33,744 nucleotides of DNA from an uncultured Bacillota bacterium (GCA_949292985.1 CASFBF010000003.1:1-33744); one strand, 5' to 3'. Positions 23,305 through 31,396 are shown, counted from the stretch's first letter. Numbers and translations are program-made. Notes: generated by a model not told the origin, from the sequence alone.

Positions 23305-24267
23305 TTGAGTTTTTCCAAAGATGTTAAAATTGAATTGTTGAATGAGAACAAGGAAACGGCAGACACTGCTTTTGCGTTTTTGTCGGGGCTTTTGCATGGA
23401 GCGGGAGAAATTGAAAAAAACACCCAAGGCTTTAAAGCGTTTGTTGTTACCGATTTAAACGAGTTGTATGAAAAGGTTAACGATATAGTTCATGTTTTAT
23501 ATGGCGATTATTTGGAACTTGAAATAGAAGACGATTATGTTATAAATAAAACCACTTACTATCGAATAACTTTTCCTTCAACTGTTGCGCAAAGCGTGTT
23601 ATTAGACACGGGAATATTGTATATCTCTGACGGAGGCTATCAGTTAAATTACGGGATTGACAGCAATATTGTCGCTTCCAGTGATGAAAAAATTGCGTTT
23701 TTGAGAGGCGCATTTTTAGGGTGCGGAACTTCGTCTATTAGATTGAGCGAGGCTGAAAACATAAAAACGACTTCAGGATATCATTTGGAATTAACATCTC
23801 ACAGCCACGAATTTTTAACAGACATTGCTGGAATTTTAAGTGAATTTGGAATATTTTCTAAACTTGTTGAAAGAAAAAATCTTTTTGTTTTGTATTTAAA
23901 AGAAGCCGAGGCTATAAAAGATTTTCTTGCGCTTTTAGGTGCGAATCAATGCGTTCTTGCACTTTCTAACGAAATTATTAGGCGAGAAAAGCGCAACCAA
24001 ATAAATAGAGAAGTGAATTGCATAAATGCAAACATTTCTAAAACAGTTGATGCCAGCATAAAGCAAATTGATGCAATCAACACAATTATTTCAACAATAG
24101 GCTTAGACAGCCTTGAAGATGAACTTCAAGAAGTGGCTATGCTTAGGCTTGCTAATCCAGAGGAAAGTTTGGAAGGAATGTTAAATCTAAGCACAATCAA
24201 TCTTTCAAAAAGTGGGCTTAACCATAGATTAAAAAAACTTATTAAAATTGCAGAAGAATTAAAATAA
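23305..24267 (+). CDS. whiA: Sporulation/cell-division regulator WhiA
   Basis: The 320-residue protein starts at TTG two bases after the preceding stop, with AGAGGGG upstream. It has the bipartite WhiA layout. An N-terminal LAGLIDADG homing-endonuclease-like domain (FSKDVKIELL, then AFLRGAFLGCGTSSIRLSEA) lacks nuclease function in this family. A C-terminal helix-turn-helix follows (NREVNCINANISKTVDASIK and LSTINLSKSGLNHRLKKLIK). WhiA binds DNA and affects division, chromosome segregation and sporulation. It is usually preceded by yvcK; here the PHP gene is directly upstream and dnaE directly downstream. Confidence 0.95.
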   Translation: MSFSKDVKIELLNENKETADTAFAFLSGLLHGAGEIEKNTQGFKAFVVTDLNELYEKVNDIVHVLYGDYLELEIEDDYVINKTTYYRITFPSTVAQSVLLDTGILYISDGGYQLNYGIDSNIVASSDEKIAFLRGAFLGCGTSSIRLSEAENIKTTSGYHLELTSHSHEFLTDIAGILSEFGIFSKLVERKNLFVLYLKEAEAIKDFLALLGANQCVLALSNEIIRREKRNQINREVNCINANISKTVDASIKQIDAINTIISTIGLDSLEDELQEVAMLRLANPEESLEGMLNLSTINLSKSGLNHRLKKLIKIAEELK

Positions 24268-24276
24268 GGAGACAAT

Positions 24277-27200
24277 ATGAAACCATTTGTGCACCTGCAT
24301 GTCCACACTGAATACAGTTTGCTTGATGGACTGGCTAGAATTGAAAAACTTATTGATATCACCAAAGAGCGTGGGTGGAAAGCCGTGGCTATCACAGATC
24401 ATGGCAATATGTTTGGTGCGTTGAAATTTTATGAGGCTTGCATTTTAAATGGTATTAAACCGATTATTGGTTGTGAATTCTATATTGCTCGAGACCATAA
24501 AGTTAAAAATACAAAAGAGGATATTGGCCACCTTATTTTGATTGCAAAAAATAATGAAGGATATCATAATTTATTGAAACTTATTTCTATCGCTCATGTA
24601 GATGGAATGTATTATAAACCAAGAATAGATTATGAACTTTTAAAAAAATATTCCAACGGCGTGATTTGTCTTTCTGCATGTTTAGCAGGCCATGTTCAAA
24701 GGCTGATTTTACAAAGGCGTTTTGACGAGGCTGAAAAATGTGCGCTTTGGCATAAAGAAGTTTTTGGAGATGACTACTATCTTGAAATTCAAAATCATAA
24801 TTTGCCAGAAGACAAAGAGGTAATTTTAAAATTAACCGAATTCTCAAAAAAATTGGGCATTAAACTTGTCGCCACAAACGATGTGCATTATCTAAACAAG
24901 GAAGATGCTGAACTTCAAGATGCGCTGATGTGTGTTCAGATGCATAAGTTTGTCGACGATAACGACAGAATGAAATTCGAAACAGATGAGTTTTATTACA
25001 AAACCTATGAAGAGATGTTGGAGGCGCTTCCTGGATATGAAGAGGCGCTTGACAACACTCTTGAAATTGCTGATAAGTGCGATGTTGTGCTTAAAACCAA
25101 ATCTTTGGGCGAAGTTGCAAGCGTAGATGAAAAATACAAACTGCCAGCAAATAAAAATTACATTCCTCAATATGTTCCAGAAACAGGTGAAACAACTTTT
25201 GAATATTTAAAACGAATGGCTTATGAGGGGCTAGAAAAACTTTATCCTGAAATTACTGATGAACTTAAAGAAAGAATGGAAATGGAATTGGAAACCATAA
25301 GGGACCAAGGCTTTGTGGAATACTTTTTGGTTGTGTGGGATTACATAAATTATGCAAGATTAAATGATATTCCTGTTGGACCGGGGCGTGGCTCGGGTGC
25401 AGGAAGTTTAGTTGCATACTGCATCGGCATAACAAAAGTTGACCCTATGAAATATCACTTGTTCTTTGAGCGTTTTATTAACAAAGAGCGTGTTTCCATG
25501 CCCGACTTTGACGTGGATTTTTGTATGGATAGGCGTGGTGAAGTTATTGAGTATGTAAAGCGCAAATATGGACCAGACCATGTTGCAGGTATAGTAACTT
25601 TTGGTTCTATGAAAGCTAAAAACGCAATTCGCGATGTTGGTAGAGTGCTTAGACTTCCAATCAGCGAAGTAGATAAAATTTGTAAAGATATTCCAAACTT
25701 TCCGCCTGATGGTTTGAAAAAAGACAAACCTGTATTAAAATACTACTTTGGAAAGACAAAAGATCCCGCAAATGATAAGTATATCATCCCTGATTTAAAA
25801 AAAGCCTATGAAGAAGATGCTCTTGTTAAAAAAGTTGTAGATATGGCTATTAAACTTGAAGGGGTACCGCGTAACGCCTCAATGCATGCAGCAGGGGTTT
25901 TGATTGCTCCACAACCTGCGTCTGATTTTGTTCCGCTTGCAAGAAACGGAGAAGATATAGTTACCGAATTTGACATGATTGAGATTGAGCACCTTGGACT
26001 TTTGAAAATGGACTTTTTAGGGCTTAGAACTTTAACTGACATTAAAAAGGCGCTTGATTATATTAAAGAAAATCATGGCGTGGATATTGATTTTTATAAT
26101 ATGGAATATGATGACCCAAAAGTTTTTGAACTGATAAGTTCAGGAAATACTGATGCAGTGTTCCAACTTGAAAGTCCTGGTATGAAACGGTTTATGAAAG
26201 ATTTAGGACCAACTTGCATGGACGATATTATTGCGGGAATTTCATTGTATAGACCAGGACCTATGGATTCTATTCCACAGTTTGTAAAATGTAAAAAAGA
26301 TCCTTCCGCCGTTGTTTATGACGACCCGTGTCTTGAAGATATTTTAGATGTTACTTATGGGTGCATCGTTTATCAAGAGCAGGTTATGAAAATTACTCAG
26401 GTTATGGCGGGCTTTTCTCTTGGGCAAGCCGATAATATCCGCAGAATTATGGGTAAGAAAAAGGTTGACAAAATTGCCGCCGAGAAAGTTAAGTTTGTGG
26501 AAGGTTGGGAAGACCCAACAGGCAAGGCTTCAATTCCAGGTGCGGTTAAACTTGGGCATAAAAGAGAAGTGGCTGAAAAAGTGTTCGACCGAATGGCAGA
26601 GTTCGCAAAATATGCCTTCAATAAATCTCATGCCGCTGCTTACGCATATGTTGGCTACCAAACCGCATATTTGAAAACTTATTATGAAGTTGAATTTTTG
26701 ACAGCGGTTTTAAACAACAGAATTACAAATTCTGATGATATTAAAAAATATGTTACTTATGCTAAAAAAGAAGGGTTTGAAGTTCTGCCACCAGATATTA
26801 ACAAATCAAACACTTATTTCAAAACCGAAAGTGGAAACATTCGTTTTGGTCTTGCAGCGCTTAAAGGCGTGGGTGCAAGTGTGATTGATTTAATTATCAA
26901 AGAAAGAAATCAAAATGGTGAATTTAAATCTTTTGAAGATTTTATTTCAAGATCCGACCCAGCAGTGCTTAATAAACGAGTGCTTGAAAGTTTAATTGTA
27001 AGTGGTGCTTTTGATACTTTTGGCAAATATCGTTCTCAACTTATGGCGGTTTATTCTATTGCGGTTGATAGAGCAATTAAAGATAACAAAAATAAGCAAA
27101 CAGGGCAGTTTAGCATGTTTGATAGTTTTGAACCACTTAAAAACCAATTTAATTCTTTGGATTATCCAAACATTAAAGAGTATAACAAAGATTCACTTTT

Positions 27201-27897
27201 GAAGTTTGAAAAGGAAGTTGTTGGTATTTATCTATCAGGACATCCTTTAAATGATTATCTTGATTATTATGATAATTTTAATTTGACCAGTGATATGATG
27301 AAACCCGCAGAAGACATGGGTGAAGAAGGTAATGAAGAAGAAAACTCACAAGATGATGCTGTGTATGACCAAATATATGATGGCATGGAAGTAACCTGTG
27401 GCGGAATTATAGTAGAGAAAAATAAAAAGTTGGGCAAAGATGGCAAAGAGTTTGCTTTCTTAAAAATTGAAGATTTGTATGGCACATTTGAAGTTTCGCT
27501 TTTTGGAAATGTTTTTCCAAGATACAAGCAAATTGTTGATGAAGATGCTCTTGTAACGGTTAAGGGTAGAATTTCGTTAAGAAATGGCTCGCCAAGTGTA
27601 AATGCAAGAGAAATTATACCTTGGAAGAAGCGTGGAGAACAAACGCATGTTGATAACGAAATAAGCAAACTTTATTTAAGATTTGACACTAAGGACATTG
27701 ACATTTACAATAAAGTTTGCGCATCTTTAAATGCCTATCCAGGTGAGGCGGAGGTTATTATTAAATGCACATCTTATAACAAGGCCTTTATGTATAACAC
27801 AAAAGTAGAACTAAACAACTACTTACTTAACGAACTATATGGCATAATAGGCTTTGATAATGTAAAAACTAATGTAATTAAAAAGGAGAACGCATGA
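24277..27897 (+). CDS. dnaE: DNA polymerase III subunit alpha, DnaE type
   Basis: The 1206-residue polymerase begins with a PHP domain (FVHLHVHTEYSLLDGLARIE, ITDHGNMFGAL and TNDVHYLN). The palm carries the catalytic aspartates in MPDFDVDFCMDRRGEV at about residues 408-423 (D410, D412) and a third in LLKMDFLGLRTL (about D579). A beta-clamp/OB region follows, with the OB-fold at about 1040-1130 (MEVTCGGIIVEKNKKLGKDG). An acidic linker EEGNEEENSQDD precedes the OB fold. In low-GC Gram-positives DnaE extends primers next to PolC. AAGGAG leads into the ATG, and the stop overlaps the next gene by four bases (ATGA). Confidence 0.97.
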   Translation: MKPFVHLHVHTEYSLLDGLARIEKLIDITKERGWKAVAITDHGNMFGALKFYEACILNGIKPIIGCEFYIARDHKVKNTKEDIGHLILIAKNNEGYHNLLKLISIAHVDGMYYKPRIDYELLKKYSNGVICLSACLAGHVQRLILQRRFDEAEKCALWHKEVFGDDYYLEIQNHNLPEDKEVILKLTEFSKKLGIKLVATNDVHYLNKEDAELQDALMCVQMHKFVDDNDRMKFETDEFYYKTYEEMLEALPGYEEALDNTLEIADKCDVVLKTKSLGEVASVDEKYKLPANKNYIPQYVPETGETTFEYLKRMAYEGLEKLYPEITDELKERMEMELETIRDQGFVEYFLVVWDYINYARLNDIPVGPGRGSGAGSLVAYCIGITKVDPMKYHLFFERFINKERVSMPDFDVDFCMDRRGEVIEYVKRKYGPDHVAGIVTFGSMKAKNAIRDVGRVLRLPISEVDKICKDIPNFPPDGLKKDKPVLKYYFGKTKDPANDKYIIPDLKKAYEEDALVKKVVDMAIKLEGVPRNASMHAAGVLIAPQPASDFVPLARNGEDIVTEFDMIEIEHLGLLKMDFLGLRTLTDIKKALDYIKENHGVDIDFYNMEYDDPKVFELISSGNTDAVFQLESPGMKRFMKDLGPTCMDDIIAGISLYRPGPMDSIPQFVKCKKDPSAVVYDDPCLEDILDVTYGCIVYQEQVMKITQVMAGFSLGQADNIRRIMGKKKVDKIAAEKVKFVEGWEDPTGKASIPGAVKLGHKREVAEKVFDRMAEFAKYAFNKSHAAAYAYVGYQTAYLKTYYEVEFLTAVLNNRITNSDDIKKYVTYAKKEGFEVLPPDINKSNTYFKTESGNIRFGLAALKGVGASVIDLIIKERNQNGEFKSFEDFISRSDPAVLNKRVLESLIVSGAFDTFGKYRSQLMAVYSIAVDRAIKDNKNKQTGQFSMFDSFEPLKNQFNSLDYPNIKEYNKDSLLKFEKEVVGIYLSGHPLNDYLDYYDNFNLTSDMMKPAEDMGEEGNEEENSQDDAVYDQIYDGMEVTCGGIIVEKNKKLGKDGKEFAFLKIEDLYGTFEVSLFGNVFPRYKQIVDEDALVTVKGRISLRNGSPSVNAREIIPWKKRGEQTHVDNEISKLYLRFDTKDIDIYNKVCASLNAYPGEAEVIIKCTSYNKAFMYNTKVELNNYLLNELYGIIGFDNVKTNVIKKENA

Positions 27898-28766
27898 AAA
27901 TTTTGCTTATTGCAAGCGGGGGAGATGCTCCTGGAATGAATAAATTTATTGCCCAATTATATAAAAAATTTGGCAATAGTCTTTATGCATGTAAAGGAGG
28001 ATTTGAGGGCTTATATAATGCAGAAATTGTTCCTGTTAGGTTTTTTGAACCTTTAAAATATCAAAACTCAGCGGGCTGTTGTATTAAATGTGGAAGATTT
28101 CCACAATTTAAACAAAAAAAGTATTTTAACAAAGCGCTAGAAAATGCAAAAGATTTTGACTGCGTTGTTATAATGGGTGGCAATGGCTCAAAAAAAGGCG
28201 TAAAAGAACTTGCGGAAAACGGTGAAAATGCTATTTTTGTGCCTGCAACAATTGATAACGATGTAGATGGCACTGATTATTCAATCGGTTTTCACACTGC
28301 TGTTAACATGGTGTGTTTAGCGGTGCGTAATGTTATGCCAAGTATGCAATCTCATTCAAGGGCATGTATTTTTGAAGTAATGGGCAGATATTCAGGCGCT
28401 ATTGCCCAGAATTCTGCAAAAATTTTACAACCAGAATTTGTGATTGCTCAGCCACAAGAATTAGAAGTTGAAAAAATTGCACAAACTATAAAAAGCCGAA
28501 ATAAAAAAGATTTGTCAACTTGTATAATTTTGCGTGAGAACATTATCCCAAGCGAAAAATTGGCAAAACAACTTGACGACATTATAGGTGAAAAATTAGT
28601 TAAATATTTTGTTGTTGGACATCTTCAAAGGGGAGGGAACCCTACAAAAGCAGATCTAAAAATGGCAAAATTATTTGCTCATGAAGTGATAAGGTCCGTA
28701 GCAAAAAACCAAAGCGCAGTCGCTATAAGTTTTCAAGATGGCAAGATGAATGCACAAAAAATTTAA
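27894..28766 (+). CDS. 6-phosphofructokinase-family protein with atypical ATP/Mg loop
   Basis: The 290-residue protein has the PfkA order: SGGDAPGMN (8-16), GRFPQF (67-72), GGNGS (95-99), TIDNDVDGTD (119-128), SHSRACIFEVMGRYSGAIA (153-171) and GHLQRGGNP (242-250). The catalytic base position, the first Asp of TIDND, is intact. The usual GGDGS is GGNGS, replacing the Asp that helps to hold Mg-ATP in E. coli PfkA. The protein is about 30 residues shorter than the typical 319. It could be an active variant, a PFK with changed donor preference or a regulatory paralog. Following dnaE is the usual place for pfkA in Clostridia, and the ATGA overlap indicates coupling. I give no gene symbol because function is uncertain. 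Confidence 0.8.
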   Translation: MKILLIASGGDAPGMNKFIAQLYKKFGNSLYACKGGFEGLYNAEIVPVRFFEPLKYQNSAGCCIKCGRFPQFKQKKYFNKALENAKDFDCVVIMGGNGSKKGVKELAENGENAIFVPATIDNDVDGTDYSIGFHTAVNMVCLAVRNVMPSMQSHSRACIFEVMGRYSGAIAQNSAKILQPEFVIAQPQELEVEKIAQTIKSRNKKDLSTCIILRENIIPSEKLAKQLDDIIGEKLVKYFVVGHLQRGGNPTKADLKMAKLFAHEVIRSVAKNQSAVAISFQDGKMNAQKI

Positions 28767-28839
28767 TTGTTTAAAAAACGGTCGTTTTGTTGAATTTTTA
28801 CTGAAATAGTATTTTAATCCAAGTTTAAATATAATTTTT

Positions 28840-28867
28840 AAGTCTGCTTTTTGCAGACTTTTTTTTA
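28840..28867 (+). terminator. Terminator after the PFK-like gene
   Basis: AAGTCTGC (28840-28847), a TTTTT loop, GCAGACTT (28853-28860) and TTTTTTA form a canonical intrinsic terminator. The 70 bases between the stop codon and it show nothing else. Confidence 0.9.
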
Positions 28868-28912
28868 TTTAAAAAATAAAATTGTTTAAAATGGTTTTTT
28901 TTGGTTAAATCG

Positions 28913-28941
28913 TTGACAAAAACTGCCGTTTATGATATATT
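28913..28941 (+). promoter_or_regulatory. Promoter of the tRNA Gly-Arg-His-Gln-Lys cluster
   Basis: TTGACA (28913-28918), 17 bp and TATATT (28936-28941) form a strong promoter that ends 18 bp before the first tRNA. It is nearly identical in layout to the tRNA-Val promoter at 3502. Confidence 0.87.
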
Positions 28942-28959
28942 TACATAGTCGCTTAGCGC

Positions 28960-29033
28960 GCGGGTGTAGTTCAGTGGTAGAACCCCAGCCTTCCAAGCTG
29001 GTTGCGAGGGTCCGATTCCCTTCACCCGCTCCA
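28960..29033 (+). tRNA. tRNA-Gly (anticodon UCC)
   Basis: The acceptor is GCGGGTG/CACCCGC, the D arm GTTC/GAAC. The anticodon stem CCAGC/GCTGG has loop CTTCCAA (TCC, Gly). The discriminator is T, typical of glycine tRNAs, and CCA is encoded. It is the first gene of the cluster. Confidence 0.96.
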
Positions 29034-29038
29034 TTCGG

Positions 29039-29115
<77 letters not shown>

Positions 29116-29121
29116 TAATAT

Positions 29122-29198
29122 GGTGGTCGTAGTTCAGTTGGCAGAACGCCAGATTGTGGCTCTGGAGGTCAAGGGTTCGATCCCCTTCGATCACCCCA
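29122..29198 (+). tRNA. tRNA-His (anticodon GUG)
   Basis: The gene encodes the extra G-1, which pairs with discriminator C73, the histidine identity element. The acceptor is GTGGTCG/CGATCAC. The anticodon loop TTGTGGC gives GTG, the T arm is AGGGG-TTCGATC-like, and CCA is encoded. Confidence 0.95.
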
Positions 29199-29213
29199 TA
29201 TTTATTTTATCGG

Positions 29214-29288
29214 TGGGGTGTCGCCAAGCGGTAAGGCATTGGACTCTGACTCCAACATTCGTAGGTTCGAATCCTGCCACCCCAGCCA
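29214..29288 (+). tRNA. tRNA-Gln (anticodon CUG)
   Basis: The acceptor is TGGGGTG/CACCCCA with discriminator G. The anticodon stem TTGGA/TCCAA has loop CTCTGAC (CTG, reads CAG). CCA is encoded. Outside the anticodon arm it is almost identical to tRNA-Gln(UUG) at 30975. Confidence 0.95.
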
Positions 29289-29346
29289 AATGTTCTTTTG
29301 GTTAAAAAACAACATTACGCAAAACAAAACTTTAAAAACTAATCAC

Positions 29347-29422
29347 GGTCCACTAGCTCAGTCGGTAGAGCACTTGACTTTTAATCAAGGGGTCCCGGGT
29401 TCGAGCCCCGGGTGGGCCACCA
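29347..29422 (+). tRNA. tRNA-Lys (anticodon UUU)
   Basis: The acceptor is GGTCCAC/GTGGGCC (one T-G pair) and the D arm GCTC/GAGC. The anticodon stem TTGA/TCAA has loop CTTTTAA (TTT, Lys). The GC-rich T arm is CCGGG-TTCGAGC-CCCGG, and CCA is encoded. It is the last gene of the cluster, 58 bp after tRNA-Gln, with the terminator overlapping its CCA flank. Confidence 0.97.
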
Positions 29423-29423
29423 A

Positions 29424-29449
29424 AAAACCACACCATTGTGGTTTTTTTT
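29424..29449 (+). terminator. Terminator of the tRNA cluster
   Basis: AAAACCACA (29424-29432), loop CCAT, TGTGGTTTT (29437-29445) continues as a T run. The stem is nine perfect pairs. Confidence 0.9.
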
Positions 29450-29491
29450 GTTTTTTAATTTATTTTTGTACATATAATTTAAGAATTGGTA

Positions 29492-29520
29492 TTGACTTAA
29501 TTAAAGCATAAATTTATAAT
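29492..29520 (+). promoter_or_regulatory. Promoter of the tandem unknown gene pair
   Basis: TTGACT (29492-29497), 17 bp and TATAAT (29515-29520) lie 18 bp before the ATG at 29539. A weak GAGGT serves as ribosome binding site, leaving a leader of about 12 nt. Confidence 0.75.
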
Positions 29521-29538
29521 ATTTGCGAGGTAAGAAAA

Positions 29539-30234
29539 ATGTCGGATTTTATTGAAACACAACTAAAAAACTATTTAGATGAAGGTAAAACTTTGATAGA
29601 ATGTAGGCGACTGGGTATCGATTTAAGTAATTTTGCAGATAAAAACTATAACTTTTATTCTTTGTCTGAAACAGAATTTCCTAACGATTATTTTCAAATA
29701 CAAAATGATGGCAACTTTTATTTTACGCAAGATAAACTTGACAAATATCGCCGTTTGCCTTACATGGGGATTATTTTAAGAAATGGCACAATTTATAAAG
29801 TTTGTTCAGTTCATTCAAAAACAGCATTGTGGTTAAAGTTTAATAAGTTTCAGCCCGAAGATGAAAATTATATTGATTTAACTGGAAGTTTAAGGTATGT
29901 TTATTTTCCTGGTCAAGATAAATTAAGCATAGTTCAAGGTTACGATTATTCCAAGCGCTTTGAACAAACAAATCTTTATAAATTGATTTATGATTGGACC
30001 ATGTTTTATGATAATACTAAATATAACACTAACATTTTGTTAAACGAAAATCAAGTTGTAACTTTATTTAAATTGTGCCAAAGACTAGGAACAAGTTTTG
30101 AAAAAATGTTAGATGATAACATCGGTTTTTGTATGGACACTAACGACCCAGCATTGAGAAAAAATGCAAGAGATAACAATGATTTAATCAATAAAACTTT
30201 AAGTTCTTTGGCAAGAGCAGAAAGGCAGATATAA
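29539..30234 (+). CDS. Protein of unknown function, first of a tandem paralog pair
   Basis: The 231-residue acidic/aromatic protein has no signal peptide, no membrane span and no family I recognise. It shares an ordered set of motifs with the next gene: FPNDYFQIQNDGNFYF, LPYMGIILRNGTIYKV, TALWLKFN, GSLRYVYFP, SIVQGYDY and ILLNENQVVTLFKL with FEKML and GFCMD. Conserved blocks suggest an alpha/beta domain (about residues 45-145) followed by a helical domain (about 150-205). It starts a bicistronic unit with its own promoter, after tRNA-Lys and before tRNA-Gln(UUG). Function is unknown; a phage- or defence-like role is possible only on grounds of location. Confidence 0.8.
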   Translation: MSDFIETQLKNYLDEGKTLIECRRLGIDLSNFADKNYNFYSLSETEFPNDYFQIQNDGNFYFTQDKLDKYRRLPYMGIILRNGTIYKVCSVHSKTALWLKFNKFQPEDENYIDLTGSLRYVYFPGQDKLSIVQGYDYSKRFEQTNLYKLIYDWTMFYDNTKYNTNILLNENQVVTLFKLCQRLGTSFEKMLDDNIGFCMDTNDPALRKNARDNNDLINKTLSSLARAERQI

Positions 30235-30247
30235 AAGAAAGGCAATT

Positions 30248-30898
30248 ATGAGAAATATAGACTTAATGTTAGAAAAATGTTTTTTTAACGGAATGTCTCT
30301 TATAGAGGCTAGGAATTTTCTTAGTGTAAAAAACTATGAAAAAGATGCATATGATTACGACTTTTTTAACAAAGATTTATATCCCGATGATTATTTTGAT
30401 AAATGCCAAGATGGAAACACTTTTTTTGATTCACAAATAAAAGACTATAACCAACTTCCCAAAATAGGTATTATTACTAAAAACGGCAGAATTTATAAAA
30501 CGGCCTCTTTACATTTAGATTTGGCGCTGTGGTTAAAATTTAATGGTGTGGATTTGCAAGGTAGTTTAAGATATGTTTATTTTCCAGATACGAAGCATTT
30601 CAGTATTGTAGAGGGTTATGGTTATTTTAAAGAAGAAGATAAAAAGAGTATTGACGAAGTAGCATTTAAATGGAACCAATTACATGAAGGGGAATTGTTA
30701 GATTATAATTTGATATTAAATGAAGCGCAAGTTATAACAATTTTTAAACTAGCAAAACAATTTGGTTTAGACTTTGAAAAAATTATGTCGTATAACGAAG
30801 GCTTTTGTATGAATCAACTAGCAAACTATGATGATGAAAAAAAGAAAATTGGACGATACAATAAGTTTACTATTGATGATGCTTTTAGAAGATTATAA
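30248..30898 (+). CDS. Protein of unknown function, second of a tandem paralog pair
   Basis: The 216-residue paralog of the preceding gene lies 13 bp downstream. Matching motifs are LYPDDYFDKCQDGNTFF, LPKIGIITKNGRIYKT, LALWLKFN, the identical GSLRYVYFP, SIVEGYGYF and LILNEAQVITIFKL with FEKIM and GFCMN. Both proteins also begin with a helix containing SLIEAR or TLIECR. Identity is moderate and spread over the full length, so the duplication is not recent. The ribosome binding site is weak (GAAAGG). There is no terminator between it and the next promoter. Function is unknown. Confidence 0.8.
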   Translation: MRNIDLMLEKCFFNGMSLIEARNFLSVKNYEKDAYDYDFFNKDLYPDDYFDKCQDGNTFFDSQIKDYNQLPKIGIITKNGRIYKTASLHLDLALWLKFNGVDLQGSLRYVYFPDTKHFSIVEGYGYFKEEDKKSIDEVAFKWNQLHEGELLDYNLILNEAQVITIFKLAKQFGLDFEKIMSYNEGFCMNQLANYDDEKKKIGRYNKFTIDDAFRRL

Positions 30899-30925
30899 CC
30901 TTATTTATTCTATAAAGTTGTTAAA

Positions 30926-30967
30926 AACATTGACATTTTGTTTTTAATTTGATAAAATGTCAATGTT
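30926..30967 (+). promoter_or_regulatory. Promoter of tRNA-Gln(UUG) embedded in a 14-bp palindrome
   Basis: TTGACA (30930-30935), 17 bp and TAAAAT (30953-30958) form a strong promoter that ends 16 bp before the tRNA. The same bases form a perfect inverted repeat: AACATTGACATTTT (30926-30939) and AAAATGTCAATGTT (30954-30967). The palindrome could be an operator, a terminator-like hairpin for the preceding genes or chance. Confidence 0.75.
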
Positions 30968-30974
30968 CTCATAT

Positions 30975-31049
30975 TGGGGTGTCGCCAAGCGGTAAGGCAC
31001 AAGACTTTGACTCTTGCATTCGTAGGTTCAAATCCTGCCACCCCAGCCA
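30975..31049 (+). tRNA. tRNA-Gln (anticodon UUG)
   Basis: The acceptor is TGGGGTG/CACCCCA with discriminator G. The anticodon stem CAAGA/TCTTG has loop CTTTGAC (TTG, reads CAA). CCA is encoded. Apart from the anticodon arm it differs from the gene at 29214 at one T-loop position only. Confidence 0.95.
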
Positions 31050-31396
31050 AATAAAAAAACAGCGCTTGAGTTTTTTTTGATAGTGTTTATAGCACAGCAA
31101 TAAATGTCAGCGCTTTTTTTATTGTTTAGTTCAAACAAAAAGAATGAGAATAGTTGAGATGTATTAAATATTGGCGCAAAAATCTTTTTAGTTTTTGTAT
31201 ATTGAAAGAATGCTTTTATCAGCATCTTTTAAAGGGCATCACACGGGGCTGACGCAAGAGATACAAGTGCCGTTAATATTGTTACGAAATTAAAAAGTCT
31301 AAACGGCTTTTTATTTTTTTGTAAATTTTTTTGTTTTTGTTACAAACTATGTTAAAATAATGTAAGCAAACTAGCTTTAAATTTTACGGAGGAAAA
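31050..31396 (+). other. Gene-free stretch with hairpins before the YwaF-ABC gene
   Basis: No convincing ORF is present. AGCGCT occurs at 31061-31066 and again before a T run near 31111-31120 and could form a weak long-range terminator for tRNA-Gln. The segment 31230-31275, GC-richer than its surroundings (AAAGGGCATCACACGGGGCT onward), looks like structured RNA but matches no riboswitch I can name. GCCGTT (31269-31274) with AACGGC (31302-31307), followed by TTTTTATTTTTTT, is a terminator candidate. A weak promoter, TTGTTT (31331-31336) and TAAAAT (31353-31358), lies before the next gene. Confidence 0.4.
31269..31320 (+). terminator. Candidate intrinsic terminator upstream of the YwaF-ABC gene
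   Basis: GCCGTT (31269-31274) pairs with AACGGC (31302-31307) around a 27-nt loop and is followed by a long T run. An alternative inner stem, AAAAAGTC with GGCTTTTT, competes with it. It may end a short RNA or act as an attenuator. Confidence 0.45.

Noticed and set aside
29289..30974. Integrated genomic island between the two tRNA-Gln genes
   Set aside because: No integrase, no transposase and no att-like direct repeats other than the tRNAs themselves; kept only as a possibility within the paralog-pair finding.
31230..31275. Fluoride or c-di-GMP riboswitch suggested by the GGGGCTGACGC segment
   Set aside because: The remaining conserved positions of these classes are not present; only a generic structured-RNA label is justified.
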